Part shown: positions 43,694 through 51,613 of the stretch, one piece after another | Layout: each line of letters starts with the position of its first letter | Numbering within the stretch: the first letter of the stretch is position 1 | Translations under genes and position numbers: made by a program | Notes under the pieces: model-generated | The model's database searches: none | What the model was told of the DNA's origin: nothing | Seen by the model: only the letters and a program-made list of their open reading frames with translations | Origin: Geobacter sp. UBA6151 | GTDB lineage: Bacteria > Desulfobacterota > Desulfuromonadia > Geobacterales > Pseudopelobacteraceae | DNA length: 64,000 nt | Direction of reading: 5' to 3' | Assembly (NCBI GenBank): GCA_002423105.1 | Contig: DIUT01000008.1 | Location: 27,547-91,546 of the forward strand

Positions 43694-45424
43694 CTACCTG
43701 GTTTGAACGACTTTGGTAGTTGTTGTACCTTTGCCATCAGCCGTTTTAAAGGTTATTACGGCCTCACGAGTTTTGCCGCTTTTATTCTCGTCGACCGAGA
43801 TATTGATATGCGTGTTTGCGGCCGTGCCGGCGGACGGATAAACCTCGCACCAGTCCTGATTGCTGGAAGCCGTCCAGTCACGGGAAACAGTAATATCGAA
43901 CGCTTTGGAACTTTTCGATGAAGTGAAGTCAAGATCGCGCGGGGCAACAATCAGCGGGGGGAACGGTAGGTTTATTTTATTTAACCATTCATGCGGGAAA
44001 CGGATGTGATCAGGCTTTCCCGGTATTATAGGGCCGCTCTCAGTACTAACCAGGTACGCGTGAAATTTTGAGTGAAACTGGGGAGAGATAGTATCGCGAA
44101 GACCTGACGATATCTTCCAGATCCATTGATTCACCGGTTGAAATAATGCCCGAGACAACAGCGGTGGCTCAAGGAGCTGTGAGTAAAAACCAACAGTTTT
44201 TTGTTCAGCTTTCTTGAAATTGTAGCTCCATTTTGCGTTGTTGAATCGATCGCCGGAATTATTTACCAATTCGCAGTCTTTCACGCTGAAGGATTTTGAG
44301 TTGGTGATGGTAAGGCCAGCGCCAACTTCGCCGCTTGGCCCTGAGCCGGAAAAACCTACTTTGCCGCTGAGGTTAAAACTGATGCCACTGGTCACCTGTT
44401 CCGATTTATTTTCGTTCGCAGGGCTCGCCTGCGCCAGCGAGACGCCGCTCCCCGGTTGTGTCAGTCCCTCTATCCAGTTATCCATCATGTAACTATCGAC
44501 GTAGTATTCTATATAGTCACCCCTACCACCTTTGTACCAATTTGTGACCCCCTTATACCCGTTTTTAGCGTTAAGTAGCCCCTCCTGCTGCACGTAAAAC
44601 CAGTCATACTCCTTTCCATCCGCCTCGTTGAAGGAGTGGAATGAATAAATGTAGTAGTTTAATGTGTAGAAATTATCGAATGCTGAATGGACAATTTCCT
44701 TTTGAAAGGGTTTCGCGACCGCCGTCAACTCTGCGCTTTGTCCTGCGACAGCAGCAAGACTCTTACGTGCTTCAGCTTTATTCGCCATTGATGCAGCAAA
44801 ATTTACCTTTGAAGCACTGTTTCTTTTCTCGTCGATCCAGTCGAGGAACATCTCAGCCCTGTCAAGTTGGTCTTGATCACTATCAGTGTATTCATCTCCC
44901 AGTGGCGCATCAGGACTGTCCGGCACTGGTCTTCTAAGCGTGGGGGGATACATCGTCCAGGTGGAAATCTTATCAGGGAGCTGTACGATGGCGAACAGTT
45001 CAGCGTAATTTTGCCCCTCCGGCAAGCCTTCCGGCAAGCTATAGGTCATTTCAAACCCTAGTATTGTATAGAGAGCGTTTATTTCTGCCTCAGCACCATG
45101 CATTACTACAATTGGTTCTCCATTGGCAAAGGTGTCCCTGATCCACTGCTTTTGCTCTTCAGTAAGAGACAGCACATTTTCGGCCGCAATGAAAATGGGG
45201 AGGTCTGTGGATGACCCGTCATAGGGGACACTGTTCGCGAATATCTCATCGACCTCGTCAGCGAGGGTACCCTTGGGATCTCCTATGTACGCAACCTTTC
45301 CGGCATATTGTTGGACGGCTGGTGACGAACTGTCAGAGCCGCATCCAGAAATTATGAATAGCGCTAGCGCCATACATAGTGCAGTTAGTGACACAATAGA
45401 TCTTTTGTTTTGATTAATTCCCAT
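43694..45424 (-). CDS. Leukocidin-like lipoprotein with C-terminal BACON domain
   Basis: A 576-residue lipoprotein (ALFIISGC). The middle (about 270-420) has the look of the leukocidin/hemolysin beta-pore fold: TLNYYIYSFHSFN, DYIEYYVDSYMMDNW, then a Gly/Ser-rich stem-like stretch (ISFNLSGKVGFSGSGPSGEV) and KSFSVKDCELVNNSGDRF. Residues of about 485-576 match a BACON domain (ITVSRDWTASSNQDWCEVYPSAG... REAVITFKTADGKG... KVVQTR). Pore formation is inference, since the family call rests on pattern alone. The start at 45424 follows AAGGAG. It is 91 bp upstream of the CLCA-like gene. Confidence 0.6.
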   Translation of the reverse strand: MGINQNKRSIVSLTALCMALALFIISGCGSDSSSPAVQQYAGKVAYIGDPKGTLADEVDEIFANSVPYDGSSTDLPIFIAAENVLSLTEEQKQWIRDTFANGEPIVVMHGAEAEINALYTILGFEMTYSLPEGLPEGQNYAELFAIVQLPDKISTWTMYPPTLRRPVPDSPDAPLGDEYTDSDQDQLDRAEMFLDWIDEKRNSASKVNFAASMANKAEARKSLAAVAGQSAELTAVAKPFQKEIVHSAFDNFYTLNYYIYSFHSFNEADGKEYDWFYVQQEGLLNAKNGYKGVTNWYKGGRGDYIEYYVDSYMMDNWIEGLTQPGSGVSLAQASPANENKSEQVTSGISFNLSGKVGFSGSGPSGEVGAGLTITNSKSFSVKDCELVNNSGDRFNNAKWSYNFKKAEQKTVGFYSQLLEPPLLSRALFQPVNQWIWKISSGLRDTISPQFHSKFHAYLVSTESGPIIPGKPDHIRFPHEWLNKINLPFPPLIVAPRDLDFTSSKSSKAFDITVSRDWTASSNQDWCEVYPSAGTAANTHINISVDENKSGKTREAVITFKTADGKGTTTTKVVQTR

Positions 45425-45465
45425 CTGAACTCTCCTTAATAGTGTTTTGCTTTTTTTATCAGAAG

Positions 45466-46590
45466 TTAAACGCAAGCCGTTGATTGTGAACGCATACTGC
45501 CGCCGTTTTTCCGGCTAGCACCGATGGCATCTGCTGCCAGCACGGCATGCAAAACCTTGTCCGGTGTGATCAAGCCCGCCTCGTGGTGGATGCACTCAAC
45601 CGGATCGCAGGCCTTTTCAGCCACCTTCATCAGTCTGGTGCGTTCGCAATTGGCAAGACCGATGTCGGCCAAGGTGGTGGGCAGCCCCACGGTTTCGCAG
45701 AAAGCGTACACTTCGTCGATTTCATTTGGGGCGGCATCGATCAGGTGCAAACCGGCCAAAAGACCAAAGGCCACTTTTTCGCCATGATAGAAGGCGTGGG
45801 TCTCTTCCAGGGCGGTTAGCCCGTTGTGGATCGAGTGGGCGCTGGCCAGGCCGCCACTCTCAAAGCCGATGCCGGAAAGCAGGGTGTTCGCTTCGATGAT
45901 ATGCTCCAGGGCCGGAGTGATGATCTGCTGCTGGGCTGCAATCATAGCCAGAAGCCCGTATTGCAGCAGGGTGTCGTAGCAGAGCCGGGCCAGGTTGAGC
46001 CCGGTCAGGGTGCTGAGGCCACCGCAGGCGTTTTCAGACCTGGTGGCACTGCAGGAGCGGGCCTCGAACCAGGTTGCCAGCGCATCCCCCATGCCCGATA
46101 CCAGAAATCTGACCGGAGCTTGGGCAATAATGGCTGAATCCACCAGTACTGCTGCTGGATTTGTTTTCTGGTAGTAGACCGATTCAAAGACCCCCTGTTC
46201 GGAATACAGGACGGCGCAGCCGCTGCAAGGGGCATCGGTGGAGGCGGTGGTGGGAACGATGATAACCGGTATACCTGCCCGGTCAGCCGCAATCTTGGCG
46301 GTATCAATCGCTTTGCCGCCCCCCATTCCCACCAGCACATTGACGTGCTGCTCCCTGATAACCTTATCCAGGCAGGTCAGCTCCGCTTCGCAGCACTCAC
46401 CGTTAAAGCGCAGTGCCGAAAGATTGTGCGCAGCAAGGTCAATGCCGCTTTCAGGCAGAAGTCTACCGTGAGCGGTTGGTGAAGCCAGTATCAACCCGTG
46501 CGTACCAAACAGTTTGACGAGCGCTGGTAACTCATGCAGGGCGTTGACTCCTTGCAGATATTTTCCGGGAAACAGGGCTTTTTTGAGCAT
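45466..46590 (-). CDS. GldA-like iron/zinc-dependent polyol dehydrogenase
   Basis: A 374-residue iron-type alcohol dehydrogenase of the glycerol dehydrogenase branch. NAD binding: VGMGGGKAIDTAK and PTTASTDAPCSG; metal ligands in MGDALATW, HSIHNGL and HGEKVAFG. GldA enzymes oxidise glycerol and also reduce acetoin, diacetyl or methylglyoxal. With acetolactate decarboxylase (30582) in the same minus-strand block, an acetoin/butanediol role is possible, but the genes are 14 kb apart. Confidence 0.85.
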   Translation of the reverse strand: MLKKALFPGKYLQGVNALHELPALVKLFGTHGLILASPTAHGRLLPESGIDLAAHNLSALRFNGECCEAELTCLDKVIREQHVNVLVGMGGGKAIDTAKIAADRAGIPVIIVPTTASTDAPCSGCAVLYSEQGVFESVYYQKTNPAAVLVDSAIIAQAPVRFLVSGMGDALATWFEARSCSATRSENACGGLSTLTGLNLARLCYDTLLQYGLLAMIAAQQQIITPALEHIIEANTLLSGIGFESGGLASAHSIHNGLTALEETHAFYHGEKVAFGLLAGLHLIDAAPNEIDEVYAFCETVGLPTTLADIGLANCERTRLMKVAEKACDPVECIHHEAGLITPDKVLHAVLAADAIGASRKNGGSMRSQSTACV

Positions 46591-46651
46591 CCGGTCACTC
46601 CTTCAGCGGCTGTAAGGGAATCTGACGCTGTTTCCTGATAGTTTATCCTCC

Positions 46652-47206
46652 TTATCGGAGGTACACACCTGTGCCGATGAAATAGTCGGTCCCCGGTATC
46701 GGCTCAACATACCCAAGCTTTGCAGATTCCTCTTTTGCACCAGGTTTTACCCAGTAAAAACTGACAAAGCCGCCCCCTTTTTTTGCAGCCTCATTCAAGG
46801 CACGGATAGCGTATTTACCTTGTGCGTCCTGATAGTTGTAAAGATTCTTCCCTTGCAGCTCTTTCTGGATGGCATGGGCAATGTTCACGCATTTTGAATC
46901 GTACACATAAAAATATCCGGACTTGTCGGAGTAAAAGCGTACTGGTGCGACAAATGACCGGATCAGCTCGATCCGCTCGGTTTCATTCTTAAGGTTTGCA
47001 AGCGCTCCTCCCAAGCCGACAGCCACACCATGCACCATGGTTCTGGCAATTTCCTTGTGTTCTTCGGTGTGCACGGCGGCCTTAACCTTTGCAATGCCCG
47101 AGGCCTCTGCCAGGCCGGTAGATGCACCAAGGCATGCAAACAGTGTACACAAGGTGAAGATGCCTGCTATGGCTTTGCTAAGGATTGTGGATGAAATTCT
47201 GGTCAT
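46652..47206 (-). CDS. Secreted single-Cache domain protein
   Basis: A 184-residue protein with a signal peptide (ends about residue 35), followed by a Cache_2-like domain: FYSDKSGYFYVYDSKCVNIAH, ELQGKNLYNYQDAQGKYAIRALNEAAKKGGGFVSFYW, and the end DYFIGTGVYLR. The motifs are like those in methyl-accepting sensors, but here the domain stands alone. It may bind a small ligand in the periplasm. The start at 47206 follows GAGGAGA. Between it and the next gene lies a pseudogene. Confidence 0.75.
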   Translation of the reverse strand: MTRISSTILSKAIAGIFTLCTLFACLGASTGLAEASGIAKVKAAVHTEEHKEIARTMVHGVAVGLGGALANLKNETERIELIRSFVAPVRFYSDKSGYFYVYDSKCVNIAHAIQKELQGKNLYNYQDAQGKYAIRALNEAAKKGGGFVSFYWVKPGAKEESAKLGYVEPIPGTDYFIGTGVYLR

Positions 47207-47281
47207 GACGATGTCTCCTCTTTGGGATTTTTTATACATGAAATAGGTTGTTTTATTCGTGGATGGTAACGTCCCGCAGAA

Positions 47282-47520
47282 TTACCACGGCTTGGTATAC
47301 CCGGCGATCTTCCTCGCTTCTTTGCCCAGATTCAGCAGAAAACTCCCCTGTGTGTCTATATCTGTAAAGTTGAGGAACGGTAATGCGATGACAACCGTCA
47401 GATTATCCTGGGGATTGTATGCGGACAGACTCATATATCCCAGATGTGCTCCGGTATGCCCGTAGCCGATATCACTATAACGGCTGATTCCCAGGGCGTA
47501 CTGTTTCTGCTCATTGCCCG
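47282..47520 (-). pseudogene. Truncated serine hydrolase (beta-lactamase class C family), C-terminal tail only
   Basis: A minus-strand frame encodes NEQKQYALGISRYSDIGYGHTG and continues AHLGYMSLSAYNPQDNLTVVIALP to GYTKPW and a stop. The GHTG and ALGI patterns match the third motif region (KTG/HTG box) of class C beta-lactamase-like serine hydrolases. The first 250-300 residues with the SxxK and YxN motifs are missing. The tail is joined to a leader remnant in a different frame. Confidence 0.7.
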
Positions 47521-47582
47521 GCGGTAAACAACGAGGTTGCCAGCAGGGTGGTGAGTGCAGCGAGTATGGTTTTTGTCTTCAT
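47511..47582 (-). pseudogene. Leader remnant of a family A secreted protein
   Basis: ATG at 47582 starts MKTKTILAALTTLLATSLFTAGQ and stops. The first 20 residues match the signal peptides at 30077 and 31848 (MKKQTVLVALTTLLATSLFTLG). The mature part is gone and the sequence runs out of frame into the serine-hydrolase tail, so a deletion or recombination fused the two genes. Confidence 0.65.
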
Positions 47583-47636
47583 GATTTTTCTCCCCTTATG
47601 CTTGCCCTGCGGTGATGAGCTTTTACTCGGATTTTT

Positions 47637-48086
47637 CTATCGTGCATTACGTACCGGCCAGACATAAACCGGTTTGCCCTTGCCCCATCCCCCTTCGGAG
47701 TTAAATCCCATATGTACCACTGACATGTCATTATTGTGAGGTGTAGATGTCCAGTAATAATCGCCCTTCAGGTTAACCCATCCGTGCTTGTTCTGTTTCC
47801 AGTTCCTTAATTCATGAAGAGTTGGGATTCGCCAATCGCCGGACTTGGACATATCAAGCAGACCACAGGCACCGCTCTGCAGGCTCCTTACTTTTGCCGT
47901 TGCCGCATCATACGTTAGCTTTCCAAAACAGTCGGCGTTCTTCAGCCAGATCAAACCTGTGCTGGTGTCGGTAATCGTGCCGCTCGGGATAAGGCTGGCG
48001 GGCTCCAAAGACCAGGCAATGTTGCTTGTTGTCATTATGCAACAAAAGATTGCCATCCAGATGAATGAGATACTTTTTTTCTTCAT
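47637..48086 (-). CDS. Secreted DUF1566-domain protein
   Basis: A 149-residue protein with a signal peptide (ends about residue 26). DUF1566 landmarks: DTSTGLIWLKNADCFGKLTYDAATAKV, WRIPTLHELRNW, YYWTSTPHNND and VYVWPVRNAR. DUF1566 domains are secreted or surface modules of unknown role. It lies second in the P4 gene array, after the gene at 48141. Confidence 0.8.
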   Translation of the reverse strand: MKKKSISFIWMAIFCCIMTTSNIAWSLEPASLIPSGTITDTSTGLIWLKNADCFGKLTYDAATAKVRSLQSGACGLLDMSKSGDWRIPTLHELRNWKQNKHGWVNLKGDYYWTSTPHNNDMSVVHMGFNSEGGWGKGKPVYVWPVRNAR

Positions 48087-48140
48087 TTCTGCTACCTCTC
48101 TTCGTAAGTGTATTTGGTTGAGACCTGCCTCCGCAGGTTA

Positions 48141-48488
48141 TTATTTTATGACGGTAACTGAAAAGGATTTCATCTGGAAACCGTGCCTGACATCCAATTT
48201 CAACGAACCTTCTGTTACTCCAGATACATCGAAAGCGGGATTGCCATTAACACTGGTTACACTAACTATGTGTACTTCTCCGGCACCGCTCCGTTTACTC
48301 AGGGTCGGTTCTGTAACACCGGTAACCGTTATCCTCATGGGGGGGCCACCTATTTTAACCGTGTCTGATGAAGCGTAAGCATTCATTTGGCCAGCAATGG
48401 GTCCAGCAATAGACTGGGTGGTATGTACAGATGTGTAAAAAAAACCAGGTAACAGCACAAGCAGACCGCTCAACAATATTTTTTTCAT
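48141..48488 (-). CDS. Small secreted protein of unknown function, first gene of P4
   Basis: A 115-residue protein with a signal peptide (about 28 residues). The mature part is beta-rich (KIGGPPMRITVTGVTEPTLS, SVTSVNGNPAFDVSGVTEGSL, FSVTVIK). No Cys, no recognised family. It starts at 48488 after GGAGAAG. It is the first gene read from sigma-54 promoter P4. Confidence 0.6.
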   Translation of the reverse strand: MKKILLSGLLVLLPGFFYTSVHTTQSIAGPIAGQMNAYASSDTVKIGGPPMRITVTGVTEPTLSKRSGAGEVHIVSVTSVNGNPAFDVSGVTEGSLKLDVRHGFQMKSFSVTVIK

Positions 48489-48522
48489 AACTTCTCCTTT
48501 TTTGTTCAATTACTCACAGAAT

Positions 48523-48539
48523 AGCAGTATGTATGCCAA
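48523..48539 (-). promoter_or_regulatory. Sigma-54 promoter P4
   Basis: TTGGCATACATACTGCT on the minus strand, GC about 36 bp before the ATG. It can drive the same-strand array down to the sigma-54 activator at 34961, with no gap larger than about 90 bp. Confidence 0.85.
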
Positions 48540-48582
48540 ATAATTTGTGATTAAATATCAGTATGTTATGTAGGCATGTGCT

Positions 48583-48617
48583 GCCAACTTGTGCCGCTGG
48601 TCGCCAACTCTGTTGGC
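48583..48617. promoter_or_regulatory. Enhancer-like paired sites of P4
   Basis: Site A from 48583 (GCCAAC-TTG-TGCCGC) and site B 48603-48617 (GCCAAC-TCT-GTTGGC, a perfect palindrome with flanking CG pairs). They begin 44 and 64 bp upstream of the P4 TTGG. Confidence 0.8.
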
Positions 48618-48633
48618 GGTCTGGGGGCCTCTT

Positions 48634-50031
48634 TTAATATTTCAGTTCATCGGCCGCATTGGGCGGATACCAGGCCGGATAGAGTAGTTGTCTGCCAGGA
48701 ACACCGTCCGCTGTCTTGCGCGCTGTTTTTACCGCAGGCACTGAGCCGTTGTTGTAATCACCAATAGCTAGGAGCAGTGCGCTGCCCAACTGCCTGGTGT
48801 CATCCGGTGTAATCCATCTGGGGGCAAAACCGGCCCTGCCGTAGGTCATTTCAATGGTCATGGCCATGACCTGATCCTGGAAGTTCGTCCACCACCAGGT
48901 TTCTGGAAAGGGGTTATTGGCAAATCCGGCACCGCCGTCAGCAGGAGGGGGTTCAAGCAGGTCGTCGCCATAGCGGGTCGCCAGCAGGTCGATGAAGCGG
49001 AGCTGGCTGTTCCACAGTGCGGCCTGGGTTGCGGAATAGCCTTGCTCCAGTGCGCCGAAATGGGGGAAGAAAAATGTCCGAATGTCCGGCTCACTGTTGG
49101 AGGCATGCAGGTTGAGGGCGACGACCACCGGTGGACCGGAGTCGGTCATCAGCCGTTTGGCGTACTGCTGAATAACTTTTACTTCGTGTGGTGCATCGGC
49201 ACGCAGGTTGAGCGGGTCAGTGGTGTCCAGGTACCACATCACTTCCAGGTTTTCTGATTGGGGCGTGCTGCGATAGGTTCCGGCAATCACCCCATCCACA
49301 TTATGCATGGGGAAAATATAGAACTCGGTGGTTGCCAGCAGAGTCGCCGCATCGCTGCTGCCGGACAGCAGGCTGTTGATCAGACCTTCCAGCAAAAACG
49401 ATGGAGGTGTCTCTGCCGGATGGGTACGGGCATGGATGAAAACTCTCTTTTTGGCAGCCACCGGGCTGTTGGGGTCGGTCAGTTTCAACAGGTAGAGCGG
49501 TCTGCCGTTTTGTGAGTATTCAGGAATCTGTATCTCCAGAAACGGGTTGCCTGCAATCCGCCGCAGGTACAATTCCAGATCGGTGAAGGTATAAGGATAA
49601 AAGCGGGCGATCCATACCGTGGGCTGGGCAAACTGCTTGCGTACCACCAGTTCGCCGCCCTCGTTCCGGGTTACCTCCGATTCATCAAAACGATGCCAAG
49701 TCTTCTGATCGTATGAGTAGATCGGCAGGTAGTAGTAGAGCCAGCCGGAGTTCTTCAGGGTAAAGGTGGTCGGAGAGTCTGTTATCGCGTTATCCATGCG
49801 GACATACCACCAGCTGCGCCAACTGGCTGGCAGTGTGGCGTTGTTGTTGTCGTCCGCAATGGTCAGTTCCCACACAGCGTTGCTTGTCTTGACCGTCTTG
49901 CCGATGCTGCCGGACTCGAAGGAGGAGGTGATCGTTGTCGGAGAGGATGGCCCGGGACTGTCGCCGCAGCCGGTCAGCAGGTTACCAAGCAAAACCAGTG
50001 ATGCAAGCAGGATGATACTAATGTGTCGCAT
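48634..50031 (-). CDS. M14-family zinc carboxypeptidase lipoprotein
   Basis: A 466-residue lipoprotein (LLTGCG). The catalytic domain has HARTHPAETPP (zinc His204 and Glu207), NLHASNSEPD (third ligand His), and the catalytic Glu in MAMTIEMTYGR. An N-terminal beta domain (residues 35-165) resembles the one in cytosolic-carboxypeptidase-like M14 proteins. It may trim peptides, including murein peptides, outside the cytoplasm. It is the third gene after promoter P5. The start at ATG 50031 is preferred to a TTG at 50058. Confidence 0.8.
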   Translation of the reverse strand: MRHISIILLASLVLLGNLLTGCGDSPGPSSPTTITSSFESGSIGKTVKTSNAVWELTIADDNNNATLPASWRSWWYVRMDNAITDSPTTFTLKNSGWLYYYLPIYSYDQKTWHRFDESEVTRNEGGELVVRKQFAQPTVWIARFYPYTFTDLELYLRRIAGNPFLEIQIPEYSQNGRPLYLLKLTDPNSPVAAKKRVFIHARTHPAETPPSFLLEGLINSLLSGSSDAATLLATTEFYIFPMHNVDGVIAGTYRSTPQSENLEVMWYLDTTDPLNLRADAPHEVKVIQQYAKRLMTDSGPPVVVALNLHASNSEPDIRTFFFPHFGALEQGYSATQAALWNSQLRFIDLLATRYGDDLLEPPPADGGAGFANNPFPETWWWTNFQDQVMAMTIEMTYGRAGFAPRWITPDDTRQLGSALLLAIGDYNNGSVPAVKTARKTADGVPGRQLLYPAWYPPNAADELKY

Positions 50032-50085
50032 TGTTATTCTGTTCTCCTTGATCGTCAATCTTGGCGCAACCTTCTGTTCAGATTT

Positions 50086-50925
50086 TCAGCCAAGCTCAAA
50101 GCTCGTGATACCGTAAATCTGTTCAAGGGGCAGAACCGGGGGAGCTCCCCGATATATGCGTTCGGTTTCAAAAACCCTGGTCATGCCGTAGCGTTCAGCA
50201 AGCTCGAGGGCGGCTTTGTTGCAGACCGGCAGATCGAGAAATACCAGACTCCCCTCTGCGTGCGATACGAGCGAACGGTAAAGCTCATCAGCCAGTTCCG
50301 GCGTGTCCGCAAACAAAGGGCCGATCTTGAACCCCTGCCGACAGGGGCGCAGTACCCCGTAGCCGACAATGCGCCCTTCTGCTCTGACCACTTTGCAACG
50401 TCCGCCCGTCTGGTGTATCCAGCTTTTCAGAAATCTACTGCGCGGGGCCGTAAAAAAGCGGCGATCATAGGCTTCCAGTTCTGTAAAGGACAGATTGACC
50501 GGATCAACAAGAGAAGATGCGCGTGCGACACCGACCCCCTGATACCGAGCGTTTTTATGTGCCGGACAAAAGCCGATCTGCAGGTATTTGTCCACCATGT
50601 TTAGAACCCCGTCAGCGCCAATGGTACGATCTCCCATATAGTTTTTAGCGGCATGCAGAAGCGCCATGCCGGTCCCATAGCGACGCATTTTCGGTATGGT
50701 GATGTAAAACCCCACAAAGCCAAAGCTTTCATCATAGGCTACGGCCGATATGCAGCCGACCGGCGTGCCGTCAAGCTCTGCCATGAAAAAACCGTTCGGA
50801 TCGGCATGATAAAAGCATTCGGCATCATTCAGGCCCGGATTCCAACCTTCCGCAGCTGCCCATTCTACGGCAAGGGCAAGGTCATCAGGTGTCATCCGAC
50901 GTACGACAAGTTCTGGATTGTTCAT
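50086..50925 (-). CDS. GNAT-family N-acetyltransferase (YitH-like two-domain)
   Basis: A 279-residue protein. The first half is a GNAT domain (VRRMTPDDLALAVEWAAAEGWNPG, PVGCISAV, then YITIPKMRRYGTGMALLHAA as the acetyl-CoA loop). The second half is the C-terminal domain seen in YitH/HI0074-like proteins (Acetyltransf_18 type). It lacks a signal peptide. It is between a secreted protein and a secreted carboxypeptidase in the P5 gene set. The substrate is unknown. Confidence 0.82.
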   Translation of the reverse strand: MNNPELVVRRMTPDDLALAVEWAAAEGWNPGLNDAECFYHADPNGFFMAELDGTPVGCISAVAYDESFGFVGFYITIPKMRRYGTGMALLHAAKNYMGDRTIGADGVLNMVDKYLQIGFCPAHKNARYQGVGVARASSLVDPVNLSFTELEAYDRRFFTAPRSRFLKSWIHQTGGRCKVVRAEGRIVGYGVLRPCRQGFKIGPLFADTPELADELYRSLVSHAEGSLVFLDLPVCNKAALELAERYGMTRVFETERIYRGAPPVLPLEQIYGITSFELG

Positions 50926-50994
50926 GGCGCTTAGTCCTTCTCAAAATGATAGCCTGTGCCTTCGTTGTTCCTGAATATTGTTAAGCCTGCTCCG

Positions 50995-51411
50995 TCAGTT
51001 CCCCTGAATGGTAACGGTCACCGTGGTTGCCCCTTCACTGTTATTGGAGGTCTGCTGCACCTGCAGGGTATTGCCGGACTTGCTCAGCAGCTTCCAGATT
51101 GCCACAACTTCAACGGTCTTGCCGGTGTGGCTGTCGGTAAACTCACGTTGCAGAGTGCCGTCCTGCTGTATCTGCCAGCTTTTGCAACCGACAACAGCAG
51201 GGTAGTTGGTGCAGGTCAATGTGCCGTTGTTGTTGAAGGTCATACTGCCGTTGGCATAACCGGAACTGACCATGGTCTTGCCTGAGACCATCTGACGGGT
51301 AAATTTCTGGACGCCCGGACTTGCAACTATAAAACTCTCTGCTGCTACGATATTGCCGGTTACAACCGTGCAGATGAGGGCCAAAAGACTAACTATGAGC
51401 TGTTTTTTCAT
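50995..51411 (-). CDS. Secreted protein, paralogue family B (member 2)
   Basis: A 138-residue secreted protein, nearly identical to the one at 33007 from VSGKTMVSSGYANGS to the end. The signal peptides differ by a few residues, and the DNA upstream, including GGAGGCATCACC and the sequence around it, is also alike. It is the first gene after sigma-54 promoter P5. Function unknown. Confidence 0.65.
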   Translation of the reverse strand: MKKQLIVSLLALICTVVTGNIVAAESFIVASPGVQKFTRQMVSGKTMVSSGYANGSMTFNNNGTLTCTNYPAVVGCKSWQIQQDGTLQREFTDSHTGKTVEVVAIWKLLSKSGNTLQVQQTSNNSEGATTVTVTIQGN

Positions 51412-51516
51412 GGTGATGCCTCCTTTGAAATACACTACAGAAATTGTATGCCGGATCTGAATTCCTCTTGACAGTGCCTGCTTGACATGCACCACGAGAA
51501 ATATATAGCCGTAGTC

Positions 51517-51533
51517 AGCATGAACCATGCCAA
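51517..51533 (-). promoter_or_regulatory. Sigma-54 promoter P5
   Basis: TTGGCATGGTTCATGCT on the minus strand, with GC about 107 bp before the ATG at 51411, the longest leader of the five. Confidence 0.82.
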
Positions 51534-51574
51534 ATAAGTTGCTCGTGATGTCAATGAGTTATAGGGTCAGTGCT

Positions 51575-51610
51575 GCCAACTTCAGTCCGCACTCAGCCAA
51601 CATAGTTGGC
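51575..51610. promoter_or_regulatory. Enhancer-like paired sites of P5
   Basis: Site A from 51575 (GCCAAC-TTC-AGTCCG) and site B 51596-51610 (GCCAAC-ATA-GTTGGC, a perfect palindrome). They begin 42 and 63 bp upstream of the P5 TTGG. Confidence 0.82.
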
Positions 51611-51613
51611 AGT

